DNA of 64,000 nucleotides, taken from positions 248,001-312,000 of the forward strand of contig JACKMB010000005.1 of NCBI GenBank assembly GCA_024235615.1, in the 5' to 3' direction. The position numbers and the translations under genes are program-made. The DNA is from Thauera sp. GTDB taxonomy: Bacteria > Pseudomonadota > Gammaproteobacteria > Burkholderiales > Rhodocyclaceae. This document shows positions 31,213 to 39,533 of this stretch, piece by piece (within the stretch, counting starts at the first letter, position 1; every line of letters begins with the position of its first letter). The notes under the pieces were generated by a model that did no database searches, had not been told where the DNA came from, and saw nothing but the letters and a program-made list of their open reading frames with translations.

Positions 31213-31240
31213 GCGTGAGGCGTGAGGTGTGAGGTGCGAG
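31213..31240. repeat. Heptamer array after mtgA
   Basis: Four adjoining 7-bp units, GCGTGAG GCGTGAG then GTGTGAG GTGCGAG, beginning at the base after the mtgA stop codon. Related arrays follow mgtE, pilL and the GGDEF-EAL gene. The remaining bases to 31347 show a TAGAAT (31308-31313) that may be the mgtE -10. Confidence 0.6.
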
Positions 31241-31347
31241 GGGCGGGAATGGGGGCTTTTTCGCCCTCTGTCACATGATCGGGGTCGCATGCGCGGAGGG
31301 GAGTCCGTAGAATTCGCGGCTTGCCCCCTCCGCCGGCCTTGCGCGCG

Positions 31348-32790
31348 ATGACCGAGCCCGAAGAACTCCACCCCGACGACGTCCAGCACCACCTCAAGGA
31401 AGTGCAGGATCTGCTCGCCCGCCAGAAGGTGGTGGAGGGTCTCGTCCATCGCCAGGACATGCCGCGCCACGAACTGGTGGAAAACCTCGTGCACAAGCAG
31501 CACGAGGCCGGCCTGCGTGCCAAGCTCGACACCCTGCACCCGGCCGACATCGCCTACATCCTCGAGGCGCTGCCGCGCGAAGAACGCCTCTACGTCTGGG
31601 ACCTGGTCAAGGCGGAGCGCGACGGCGAGATCCTGCTCGAGGTCTCCGATGCGGTGCGCGAGTCGCTCATCGAGACCATGGCGCCGGAGGAGCTCAAGGC
31701 TGCGGCCGGGTCGCTCGACGCCGACGAGCTCGCCGACCTCGCCCCCGACCTGCCGCCCGAGGTCATCGAGGACGTCTTCCAGTCGCTCGACACCGAGGGC
31801 CGCGAGCAGCTGCGCGCGGCGATGTCCTACCCCGAGGACTCGGTCGGCGCGCTGATGGACTTCGACATGGTGACGGTGCGCGACGACGTCACCCTGGAGG
31901 TCGTGCTGCGCTACCTGCGCCGCTTCGACGAGCTCCCCGACCACACCGACAAGCTCTTCGTGGTCGACCGCGAGGACCACCTCGAGGGCATCCTGACCCT
32001 GGAGACGCTGCTGATCAGCGATCCGGAGAAGACGGTGGCCGAGGTGATGCGCTCCGAGCCGGTGATCAGCTTCACCCCCGAGGACGAGGCCGACGATGCC
32101 GCCCAGGCCTTCGAGCGCTACGACCTGGTGTCGGCGCCGGTGATCGACTCCGAGCGGCGGGTGATCGGCCGCATCACCGTGGCCGACGCGGTCGACTTCA
32201 TCCGCGAGGAGTCGGAGGCCGAGATCCTGTCCCAGGCCGGCCTGCGCGAAGAGGAGGACATCTTCGCCTCGGTGTGGAGCTCGGTGAAGAACCGCTGGGC
32301 CTGGCTGGCGATCAACCTCGTCACCGCCTTCGTGGCCTCGCGCGTCATCGGCCTGTTCGAGGAGTCGATCGAGAAGCTGGTGGCGCTCGCTGCGCTGATG
32401 CCGATCGTCGCCGGCATCGGCGGCAACTCGGGCAACCAGACGGTGACGATGATCGTGCGCGCGATCGCGATGGGCCAGGTCGAGCCCTCGGCGATGACCC
32501 GCCTGCTGCGCAAGGAGCTCGGCGTGGCGCTGATCAACGGCCTGGTGTGGGGCAGCCTGCTCGGCGTGCTGTCGTGGTGGCTCTACGGCAACGTCGATCT
32601 CGGCCTGGTGATGACCGCGGCGATGACGCTGAACCTGCTGCTGGCGGCCTGCGCCGGCGTGGTGATCCCGATGCTGCGCCAGCGCCTCGGCGCCGACCCC
32701 GCGCTCGGCGGCTCGGTGATGATCACCGCGCTCACCGACTCGGGCGGGTTCTTCATCTTCCTGGGGCTGGCGACGCTGTTTCTGCTGTGA
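31348..32790 (+). CDS. mgtE: Magnesium transporter MgtE
   Basis: 480 aa. N-terminal MgtE_N helical domain (to ~residue 140), two CBS domains (ED-SVGALMDFDMVTV and VAEVMRSEPVISF), then five transmembrane helices with the MgtE pore signature PIVAGIGGNSGNQTVTM and TALTDSGGFFIFLGLA. It is a Mg2+ channel gated by cytosolic Mg2+ through the CBS domains. The ATG at 31348 is preferred over an upstream TTG. A terminator-like hairpin lies between it and convergent hemL. Confidence 0.96.
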   Translation: MTEPEELHPDDVQHHLKEVQDLLARQKVVEGLVHRQDMPRHELVENLVHKQHEAGLRAKLDTLHPADIAYILEALPREERLYVWDLVKAERDGEILLEVSDAVRESLIETMAPEELKAAAGSLDADELADLAPDLPPEVIEDVFQSLDTEGREQLRAAMSYPEDSVGALMDFDMVTVRDDVTLEVVLRYLRRFDELPDHTDKLFVVDREDHLEGILTLETLLISDPEKTVAEVMRSEPVISFTPEDEADDAAQAFERYDLVSAPVIDSERRVIGRITVADAVDFIREESEAEILSQAGLREEEDIFASVWSSVKNRWAWLAINLVTAFVASRVIGLFEESIEKLVALAALMPIVAGIGGNSGNQTVTMIVRAIAMGQVEPSAMTRLLRKELGVALINGLVWGSLLGVLSWWLYGNVDLGLVMTAAMTLNLLLAACAGVVIPMLRQRLGADPALGGSVMITALTDSGGFFIFLGLATLFLL

Positions 32791-32791
32791 A

Positions 32792-32819
32792 GCGTTGGGC
32801 GTTAGGAGGGAGGAGCGAG
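32792..32819. repeat. Heptamer array after mgtE
   Basis: Four 7-bp units (GCGTTGG, GCGTTAG, GAGGGAG, GAGCGAG) starting one base after the mgtE stop. Same family as the arrays at 31213, 45334 and 62789. Confidence 0.5.
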
Positions 32820-32822
32820 GCG

Positions 32823-32845
32823 GCAGGCCCGCGCGGCGGGCCTGC
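32823..32845. terminator. Hairpin between convergent mgtE and hemL
   Basis: Perfect 10-bp GC-rich stem (32823-32832 with 32836-32845) and 3-base loop, directly before the hemL stop (8 bp). No U-run on either side; may act in both directions. Confidence 0.45.
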
Positions 32846-32853
32846 GGGGAGGG

Positions 32854-34137
32854 TCAGCCCAGCTGGGCGAAGACCTCGCGCGCCACGGCCAACGTGGCGT
32901 CGATCTCGGCCTCGCCATGCGCCACCGACACGAAGCCGGCCTCGAAGGCAGAAGGCGCGAAGTAGTGGCCGGCCTCCAGCATGGCGTGGAAGAAGCGGTT
33001 GAAGCGGTCCTTGTCCGTCGCCATCACCTGGGCGAAGGACGCCGGCACCTTGTCGGCGAAATAGACGCCGAACATGCCACCCACCGAGTCCGCGCTGAAG
33101 GTCACGCCGGCATCGCGCGCCGCCGCCGCGAGACCCGCGACCAGGCGCTGCGTGCTCGCCGTCAGCTTGTCGTAGAAGCCCGCCTCGCGCGTCAGCTTCA
33201 GCGACACCATCCCCGCTGCCACCGCCACCGGGCTGCCCGACAGCGTGCCGGCCTGGTACACGCTACCGAGCGGCGCGATCTTCTCCATGATGTCGCGGCG
33301 GCCGCCGAAGGCGCCCACCGGCATGCCGCCCCCGATCACCTTGCCGAGCGTGGTCAGGTCGGGGGTGATGCCGTACAGGCCCTGCACGCCCTGCGGGCCG
33401 ACGCGGAAGCCGGTCATCACCTCGTCGAAGATCAGCACGGCGCCGTACTCGGTGCAGATGCGGCGCAGGCCTTCGAGGAAGCCGGGCTGCGGCTTGATCA
33501 GGTTCATGTTGCCGGCCACCGGCTCGACGATGATGGCGGCGATCTCGTCGCCGCGTGCCTTGAACACGTCCTCGACCTGCTGCAGGTCGTTGTAGTCGAG
33601 CACGATGGTGTGCTTGGCGAAGTCGGCCGGCACCCCGCCCGAGGACGGGTTGCCGAAGGTCAGCAGGCCGGAGCCGGCCTTCACCAGCAGGCTGTCGGCG
33701 TGGCCGTGGTAGCAGCCCTCGAACTTCACGATCGCGTCGCGGCCGGTGAAGCCGCGGGCGAGGCGGATCGCGCTCATCGTCGCCTCGGTGCCGGAGCTCA
33801 CCAGGCGCACCATCTCGACCGAGGGCAGCATCGCGCAGATCAGCTCGGCCATGTCGACCTCGCTCTCGGTGGGGGCGCCGAAGGACAGGCCCTTCAGCGC
33901 CGCCTCGCGCACCGCCTCGACGATCGCCGGGTGGGCGTGGCCGGCGATGGCCGGACCCCAGGAGCCCACGTAGTCGATGTATTCCTTGCCGTCCGCGTCC
34001 CACACCCGGGCACCCTCGGCGCGCGCGAGGAAGCGCGGCGTGCCGCCCACCGAGCGGAAGGCGCGGACGGGCGAGTTGACGCCACCGGGGATGCTGCGCT
34101 GGGCGCGCTGGAAGAGGGCTTCGTTACGGCTGGTCAT
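32854..34137 (-). CDS. hemL: Glutamate-1-semialdehyde 2,1-aminomutase
   Basis: 427 aa, usual family length. PLP enzyme of the class III aminotransferase type converting glutamate-1-semialdehyde to 5-aminolevulinate for heme. Start [19 protein letters not shown] matches the family. [29 protein letters not shown] and the PLP-lysine region [17 protein letters not shown] are intact. It lies 73 bp downstream of thiE on the same strand. Confidence 0.97.
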   Translation of the reverse strand: MTSRNEALFQRAQRSIPGGVNSPVRAFRSVGGTPRFLARAEGARVWDADGKEYIDYVGSWGPAIAGHAHPAIVEAVREAALKGLSFGAPTESEVDMAELICAMLPSVEMVRLVSSGTEATMSAIRLARGFTGRDAIVKFEGCYHGHADSLLVKAGSGLLTFGNPSSGGVPADFAKHTIVLDYNDLQQVEDVFKARGDEIAAIIVEPVAGNMNLIKPQPGFLEGLRRICTEYGAVLIFDEVMTGFRVGPQGVQGLYGITPDLTTLGKVIGGGMPVGAFGGRRDIMEKIAPLGSVYQAGTLSGSPVAVAAGMVSLKLTREAGFYDKLTASTQRLVAGLAAAARDAGVTFSADSVGGMFGVYFADKVPASFAQVMATDKDRFNRFFHAMLEAGHYFAPSAFEAGFVSVAHGEAEIDATLAVAREVFAQLG

Positions 34138-34210
34138 GGCAGAGGGTTCCTGTGCTGCGTGCGAAAGGCGGCATTGTCGCGCCGCACACGCGCCGGGTCC
34201 ACCGTGCAGG

Positions 34211-34852
34211 TCAAGGCGCGCGGAAAAGGGCGCCGTAGGCCAGCGCACGCGCCGCCGGATCGGTAGCGCCGAAGACGTCGCCGACCACCGCGAGCAGGTC
34301 GGCGCCGGCGGCGATCACCTGCGGCGCGCGCTCCAGCGTGATGCCGCCGATCGCCGCCACCGGCAGGCCGAGCTCGCGCTGCGCACGTCCGATCAGCGCG
34401 AAGGGCGCGGGCGGCGCGTGAGGCTTGGTCATGGAAGGGAACATCGCGCCGAAGGCGATGTAGTCGGCGCCGACCGCGGCACCCTCGGTGGCACGGGGCC
34501 AGTCGGCATAGCAGGTAAGGCCGAGGATGCGCTGCGCGCCCAGCGCCGCGCGCGCCTCTGCGGGCGGGCCATCCTCACGCCCGAGATGGGCGCCGTCGGC
34601 GTCGATCTCGAGCGCCAGCGCGAGGTCGTCATTGACGATGAAGGGCACGCCGGCGACCCGGCAGGCGTCGCGCAGCGCCTGCGCCTGCTCGCGGCGCAGG
34701 CCGGCGTCGGCGCCCTTGTTGCGGTACTGCAGCAGTGCCGGACGGCCCGCGAGCACGGCCTGCGCGCGTGCGAGCAGGCGCCCGGTGTCGGGCTCCTCGG
34801 GGGTGACCGCGTAGAGGCCGCGCAGCGCGCGCGCCGGGAAACGCTCAGTCAT
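34211..34852 (-). CDS. thiE: Thiamine phosphate synthase
   Basis: 213 aa. Joins HMP diphosphate and thiazole phosphate to thiamine phosphate. Substrate and metal residues are present: [46 protein letters not shown] and [13 protein letters not shown]. The ATG overlaps the end of the upstream thiD-like gene by 8 bp, so the two are coupled. This is the credible thiE of the window, in contrast to the altered ThiE-like domain at 2384-3334. Confidence 0.95.
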   Translation of the reverse strand: MTERFPARALRGLYAVTPEEPDTGRLLARAQAVLAGRPALLQYRNKGADAGLRREQAQALRDACRVAGVPFIVNDDLALALEIDADGAHLGREDGPPAEARAALGAQRILGLTCYADWPRATEGAAVGADYIAFGAMFPSMTKPHAPPAPFALIGRAQRELGLPVAAIGGITLERAPQVIAAGADLLAVVGDVFGATDPAARALAYGALFRAP

Positions 34853-35732
34853 CGCCCGCGTCCTTGCCGCGCGCCCAGAAGAAGCGGTCGGGCAGCGCCC
34901 GCCCCATGCCTGCGCGGTAGGCGTGACGCAAGGCCTGGCGGGTGAACTCCTGTGCCTCGCGCACCGCCTCGGGCAGTTCCATGCCGTGCGCCATCGCCGC
35001 CACCGCGGCGGCGGCGAGCGTGGTGCCAGCCCCCAGGCAGGGCGCCGCAGGGCGCGGGCCGGCGTCGGTGCGCACGATGCCCTCGCTGCCGAAGAGGGTG
35101 TCGACCAGTTGCGGGCCGTGGTCTCCGCCGCCGGTGAGCAGCACGTACTCGGTGCCATTGCCGAGCAGGCGCTCCAGCGCTTCGTCGACCTCCGCGCTGC
35201 CCGCCCCGCCATCGCCCGCCTCGCCCGCATCTTCATCGTCGTCGAGCTCGCCCGCCTCGTCCCCGGCCAGCCCGGTCAGGCGCAGCAGCTCGTGGCGGTC
35301 GGCCACCAGCAGCGTGGTCTGCGGCAGGATCAGGTCGGCGAGCGCGGCAGCGATCTCCTCCCCCGCCTCGCCGAGCAGCGCCGCGGCGTGCAGGCCGGGC
35401 TCCACCACCAGCGGCACGTCCGGATAATCGGCGAGGATCTCCGCGATCACCGCGACGTTCTCGACGCTGCCGCAGAAGCCGAGCTTGAACGCCGCCACCG
35501 GCACGTCCTCGAGCACCGCGCGCGCCTGCATGGCGATGAGTTCGGGCGCGGCCGGCCATAGCTCGTCGATGCCACGGGTGTCGCGCACCAGCGCCGCAGT
35601 CTGCACCGGCAAGGGGTGGCAGCCCATGCTCGCCAAAGTCAGGATGTCGGCCGCGAGCCCGCTGCCGGCCGTGGCATCGCCCGCCGACAGGCACAGCACG
35701 CATGGGGGAGTTTCGGGAATGGCGAGCGGCAT
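34845..35732 (-). CDS. thiD: ThiD-like (hydroxymethylpyrimidine/phosphomethylpyrimidine) kinase
   Basis: 295 aa, ribokinase-like fold. N-terminal LSAGDATAGSGLAADILTLASMG, then AFKLGFCGSVENV, VADRHELLRLTGL and LLTGGGDHGPQL fit ThiD. It deviates from E. coli ThiD: the C-terminal anion-hole motif reads GAGTTLAAA where GTGCT is usual, so the conserved Cys is Thr. An acidic insertion (GELDDDEDAGEAGDGGAG, about 155-172) is present. It still likely phosphorylates HMP or HMP-P because it overlaps thiE. No TPP riboswitch is visible upstream. Confidence 0.85.
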   Translation of the reverse strand: MPLAIPETPPCVLCLSAGDATAGSGLAADILTLASMGCHPLPVQTAALVRDTRGIDELWPAAPELIAMQARAVLEDVPVAAFKLGFCGSVENVAVIAEILADYPDVPLVVEPGLHAAALLGEAGEEIAAALADLILPQTTLLVADRHELLRLTGLAGDEAGELDDDEDAGEAGDGGAGSAEVDEALERLLGNGTEYVLLTGGGDHGPQLVDTLFGSEGIVRTDAGPRPAAPCLGAGTTLAAAAVAAMAHGMELPEAVREAQEFTRQALRHAYRAGMGRALPDRFFWARGKDAGDD

Positions 35733-35823
35733 GGGAGGCGGAAATGCAGCGCGGATGGGGCGCGGGCGGATGCGTTAAGATAGGCGACCGATTCTACCCC
35801 CAACCCTAAAGTCACGCTGGAAC

Positions 35824-36003
35824 ATGGCCGATACGCCCTGGAAGACCTACATGTGCCTGATCTGCGGCTTCATCTACGATGAGGCCTCCGGCCTGCCCGA
35901 CGAGGGCATTGCGCCGGGCACGCGCTGGGAGGATGTGCCGCCGAACTGGACCTGCCCCGAGTGCAACGCGCGCAAGGAAGACTTCGAGATGGTCGAGATC
36001 TAG
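35824..36003 (+). CDS. Rubredoxin
   Basis: 59 aa (too short for ordinary ORF lists). The iron ligands are C11, C14, C44 and C47, in CLICGF and CPECNA. Conserved aromatic core residues include Y9, Y18 and W42. A small one-electron carrier of the cytosol with a single Fe(Cys)4. It starts 91 bp from the divergent thiD-like gene and lies 40 bp ahead of pilG, an arrangement repeatedly seen next to Chp genes. Partner oxidoreductase not in the window. Confidence 0.97.
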   Translation: MADTPWKTYMCLICGFIYDEASGLPDEGIAPGTRWEDVPPNWTCPECNARKEDFEMVEI

Positions 36004-36043
36004 GCCCCGACCCTGCCGCCCGACAACCCACCAGGAATACAGC

Positions 36044-36445
36044 ATGGACCTTGCCGGCCTGAAGGTGATGGTCATCGACGACAGCAACACGATCCGGCGC
36101 AGCGCCGAGATCTTCCTCGCCCAGGCGGGTTGCGAGGTCGTGCTCGCCGAAGACGGTTTCGACGCGCTCGCGAAGATCGCCGACCACCACCCCGACGTCA
36201 TCTTCGTGGACATCATGATGCCGCGCCTCGATGGCTACCAGACCTGCGCGCTGATCAAGAAGAACCCTCGCCTGTCCCCGACCCCGGTGATCATGCTGTC
36301 CTCGCGCGACGGCCTCTTCGACCGCGCGCGCGGACGCATGGCGGGATCCGACGAATACCTCACGAAACCCTTCACCAAGGACAGCCTGTTGCGGGCGGTC
36401 GCCAGCCACGCGCGGCGCGGCGACGGCGCCGCGCACACGGGCTGA
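36044..36445 (+). CDS. pilG: Twitching motility response regulator PilG
   Basis: 133 aa single receiver domain. Acidic pocket VMVIDDSNTIRRSAE, phospho-acceptor Asp in VIFVDIMMPRLDG, Thr/Ser region VIMLSSRDG and Lys in YLTKPFTKD. The N-terminus MDLAGLKVMVIDDS is PilG-like. In Pseudomonas, PilG receives phosphate from ChpA and promotes pilus extension and cAMP signalling. First of the pilGHIJ-pilL cluster. Confidence 0.95.
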   Translation: MDLAGLKVMVIDDSNTIRRSAEIFLAQAGCEVVLAEDGFDALAKIADHHPDVIFVDIMMPRLDGYQTCALIKKNPRLSPTPVIMLSSRDGLFDRARGRMAGSDEYLTKPFTKDSLLRAVASHARRGDGAAHTG

Positions 36446-36464
36446 ACCAAGCCGGAGACGACCG

Positions 36465-36830
36465 ATGCCGATCCGCAAGATCCTCGTGGCCGACGACTCC
36501 CCCGTCGAACGCCTCGCCCTGCAGGAAGTGCTTACCCGCAACGGCTACCAGGTGCTGACCGCCGAGAACGGCGAGCAGGCCATCGCGCGCAGCCGCAGCG
36601 ACCATCCCGACCTGATCCTGATGGACGTGGTGATGCCGGGCATGAACGGCTACCAGGCCACGCGCACGATCTCGCGCCACGACGAGACGCGCGACATCCC
36701 GATCATCATGTGCACCAGCAAGGGCCAGGAGACCGACAAGATCTGGGGCATGCGCCAGGGCGCCCTCGACTACCTGGTCAAGCCGGTCGACCACGACGAA
36801 CTGCTTGCCCGCATCCGGGCGATGGGCTGA
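36465..36830 (+). CDS. pilH: Twitching motility response regulator PilH
   Basis: 121 aa receiver domain: KILVADDSPVERLALQ, phospho-Asp in LILMDVVMPGMNGYQ, CTSKGQETDKIWGMRQGA and KPVDHDEL, all PilH-typical. In Pseudomonas it opposes PilG and favours pilus retraction. Located 19 bp after pilG and 6 bp before pilI. Confidence 0.95.
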   Translation: MPIRKILVADDSPVERLALQEVLTRNGYQVLTAENGEQAIARSRSDHPDLILMDVVMPGMNGYQATRTISRHDETRDIPIIMCTSKGQETDKIWGMRQGALDYLVKPVDHDELLARIRAMG

Positions 36831-36836
36831 TCCTCC

Positions 36837-37343
36837 ATGGCCCGCAGCAGCCTGCGCGAATTCCAGGAACGCCTCGCCCGCCGCCTGGCCGAGGCCGCCG
36901 GCAGCGAGCGCCGCGGCCTGCTCGGCTTCCAGTGCGGCGAGAACAACTGGCTGATCGAACTCGCCGATGCTGGCGAGATCCTGCCTCCACCTCCGTTGTC
37001 GCCGGTGCCGCTCACCCGCCCCTGGTTCCGCGGCCTCGCCAACGTGCGCGGCAGCCTCTACGGCGTGGTCGACTTCGCCGCCTTCAACGGTCAGCCGCCG
37101 ATCAGCCCCGCCGGGCGGGCGCGCCTGCTGCTGATCGGCGCGCGCCATGGCGTCCACAGCGCGCTGCTGGTGTCCTCCTCGAGCGGGCTGCGCAGCCACG
37201 AAGACTTCGAGCCTGCCCCGGCCGACGGCGCCCCGCCCTGGGTGGCACGCCGGCTGCGCGACATGCAGGGCCGCGAGTGGCTGCAGCTCGACCCTGCTCG
37301 CCTGCTCGCACAGCCCGCCTTCCTCGACGCCGGGCTGGAATAG
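36837..37343 (+). CDS. pilI: CheW-like adaptor PilI
   Basis: 168 aa CheW domain protein. It couples the receptor PilJ to the kinase PilL/ChpA. Recognised by [17 protein letters not shown] at the start, [13 protein letters not shown] and [22 protein letters not shown], the PilI hallmark. In its conserved place between pilH and pilJ. Confidence 0.93.
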   Translation: MARSSLREFQERLARRLAEAAGSERRGLLGFQCGENNWLIELADAGEILPPPPLSPVPLTRPWFRGLANVRGSLYGVVDFAAFNGQPPISPAGRARLLLIGARHGVHSALLVSSSSGLRSHEDFEPAPADGAPPWVARRLRDMQGREWLQLDPARLLAQPAFLDAGLE

Positions 37344-37389
37344 CTCGCGCCCGCCCCCGAAAGACCCCGACCGCAATCGAGCATCGATC

Positions 37390-39504
37390 ATGGCATTGAA
37401 CCCGTTCGGCAAGAAAACCCCGGCCTCCGCGACCGGCACCGAGGCACAGACGATCATCGAGACCTCCGCACCGGAGCAGGCGACCGCCAGCAAGCTCCCC
37501 CCCGCTCCCGCCCGGCCCGGCGGCCGGCTCGGCATGCTCGGCGGCATCTTCGTGGCATGCGCGGCGATCAGCGCCGGGCTGCTCGTGTATCAGGCGCGCG
37601 AGGCGAGCCTCTCCGCACTCCAGCTCGGTGCGGCGAGCGAACTGCAGGCCCTGCCGGGACAGATGGCCAAGTCGGGCCGCCTCGCCCGCCTCGGCGAGAG
37701 CGCCGCGCTCACCGAACTGGACCAGGCCAGGACACGCTTCGCGAGCCTGATGCAGGTCCTGGGCGAAGGCGGCAGCCACGCCGGCGCCATGCTCCCGCCG
37801 CTCCCCGCGAGCATGCAGCCGCTGCTGCAGGAGCTCGACACGCAGTGGCAGAAGAGCGCCACGCTGGCTGCCGGCCTCGGCGGACAGGGCGCGACGCTCG
37901 CAGGTACCCGCGCCGCCGTGCAGGAGGTCAACGCCGCCAGCGCCGCCTTCGTCGACGCGGCCGACCAGCTCGGCCGCCGCATGCTGGCCGTGAATGGCGA
38001 CGCCTCGGCACTGCGCGCCACCCACGCCCTCCTGCTCCATGCGCAACGTGCCGCACTGCACGCCAACGCACTCTTCGCCACCGATGCGGACCTGTCCTCC
38101 ACCGCTGGCGCGCTCGCCGGCGAGGCCGAACAGCTGCGCCAGCGCCTGGCAGAGCTCGAGCGCATGGGCAGCGGCGGCGCCCTCGACGACAGCCTGCGCA
38201 CACTTCGCGCCGCCGCAACGCCGATCCTCGACGCGACGGAGAACATCGGCGCCAATGCCGGTGCCCTGCAGCAGGCCAACCAAGCGAGCGCAGGCCTCAC
38301 CGCGAACACCCCCGCCCTGCTCGCCGCGAGCTCCGCCCTCGGCGCGGCACTCGCCGGGCGCACCGGAGGCTTCGGTCCGCTGCACGCGGGCGCGGCAGTC
38401 GCCGCCCTGCTCGCCCTCCTCGCCCTGTTCATGATGGCGCGCGCCTACGCCGCCGACGCTGCGGCGCGCCGCAGCGCCTCGGAGGCCGAGCGCCGCCAGG
38501 CCGAGGACGAGCGCAACCTCACCCAGCAGGCCATCCTGCGCCTCATGAACGAGATGGGCGACCTCGCCGACGGCGACCTCACCGTGCGCGCCACGGTCAC
38601 CGAGGACATCACCGGGGCGATCGCCGACTCGGTGAACTACACCATCGAGGAGCTCTCGGTGCTGGTGCGCCGCATCAACGACGCCGCCACGCGGGTCACC
38701 TCCGCGACCGAGTCGGCCCGCCGCACCTCCACCGAGCTGCTTGCCGCCACCGACCGCCAGTCGCAGGAGATCGAGGAGGCCGGCGCCAACGCCGAGCGCA
38801 TGGCGCAGTCGATGACCGACTCGTCCGCGCGCGCCCTGCAGTCCGCCCAGGTGGCGCGGCGCTCGCTCGAGTCCGCGCGCAAGGGTGCGGACGCGGTGCA
38901 GAACAGCATCCGCGGCATGAACGACATCCGCAGCCAGATCCAGGAGACCGCCAAGCGCATCAAGCGCCTCGGCGAGTCCTCGCAGGAGATCGGCGAGATC
39001 GTCGAGCTCATCTCGGACATCACCGAGCAGACCAACGTGCTCGCGCTCAACGCCGCGATCCAGGCCGCCACCGCCGGCGAGGCCGGGCGCGGCTTCACCG
39101 TCGTCGCGGAAGAAGTGCAGCGCCTCGCCGAACGCTCGGCCGAGGCGACCAAGCAGATCGCCGCGATCGTCAAGACCATCCAGACCGACACCCAGGACGC
39201 CGTGGGGGCGATGGAGAACGCCACCCGCGACGTGGTCGAGGGCACCCAGCTCTCCGACGCCGCCGGCCAGGCGCTGGCCGAGATCGGCCTGGTGTCCACC
39301 GAGACTGCCAGCCTCATCGAGCGCATCTCGGCCGACGTGCAGGAGCAGGCCGCGACCGCCGGCCGCGTCGCCGCGGCGATGAAGGACATCCTCGCGGTCA
39401 CCGAACAGACCTCGCTCGGCACCCGCCAGACCGCCGTGTCGATCGACCAGCTCGCCGAGCTGGCGGTGGAGCTGAAGGGCTCGGTCTCGGGCTTCAAGGT
39501 CTGA
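37390..39504 (+). CDS. pilJ: Methyl-accepting chemotaxis protein PilJ
   Basis: 704 aa. A cytosolic N-terminal Pro/Ala-rich stretch is followed by a first transmembrane helix (residues ~50-70), a large periplasmic PilJ domain, a second helix near 335-355 ([20 protein letters not shown]), a HAMP-like region and the signalling domain with hairpin tip [20 protein letters not shown] and [19 protein letters not shown]. It senses surface or pilus state and activates ChpA through PilI. The GTP-free receptor tip differs from E. coli MCPs in the usual PilJ way. Confidence 0.95.
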   Translation: MALNPFGKKTPASATGTEAQTIIETSAPEQATASKLPPAPARPGGRLGMLGGIFVACAAISAGLLVYQAREASLSALQLGAASELQALPGQMAKSGRLARLGESAALTELDQARTRFASLMQVLGEGGSHAGAMLPPLPASMQPLLQELDTQWQKSATLAAGLGGQGATLAGTRAAVQEVNAASAAFVDAADQLGRRMLAVNGDASALRATHALLLHAQRAALHANALFATDADLSSTAGALAGEAEQLRQRLAELERMGSGGALDDSLRTLRAAATPILDATENIGANAGALQQANQASAGLTANTPALLAASSALGAALAGRTGGFGPLHAGAAVAALLALLALFMMARAYAADAAARRSASEAERRQAEDERNLTQQAILRLMNEMGDLADGDLTVRATVTEDITGAIADSVNYTIEELSVLVRRINDAATRVTSATESARRTSTELLAATDRQSQEIEEAGANAERMAQSMTDSSARALQSAQVARRSLESARKGADAVQNSIRGMNDIRSQIQETAKRIKRLGESSQEIGEIVELISDITEQTNVLALNAAIQAATAGEAGRGFTVVAEEVQRLAERSAEATKQIAAIVKTIQTDTQDAVGAMENATRDVVEGTQLSDAAGQALAEIGLVSTETASLIERISADVQEQAATAGRVAAAMKDILAVTEQTSLGTRQTAVSIDQLAELAVELKGSVSGFKV

Positions 39505-39533
39505 CAACGCTGGCTGTCGCCCGGAAGAACAGC

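Noticed and set aside
35733-35823. Possible TPP riboswitch upstream of the thiD-like gene
   Set aside because: Only 91 bp to the divergent rubredoxin gene, and none of the conserved TPP-aptamer blocks (such as CUGAGA) can be seen.
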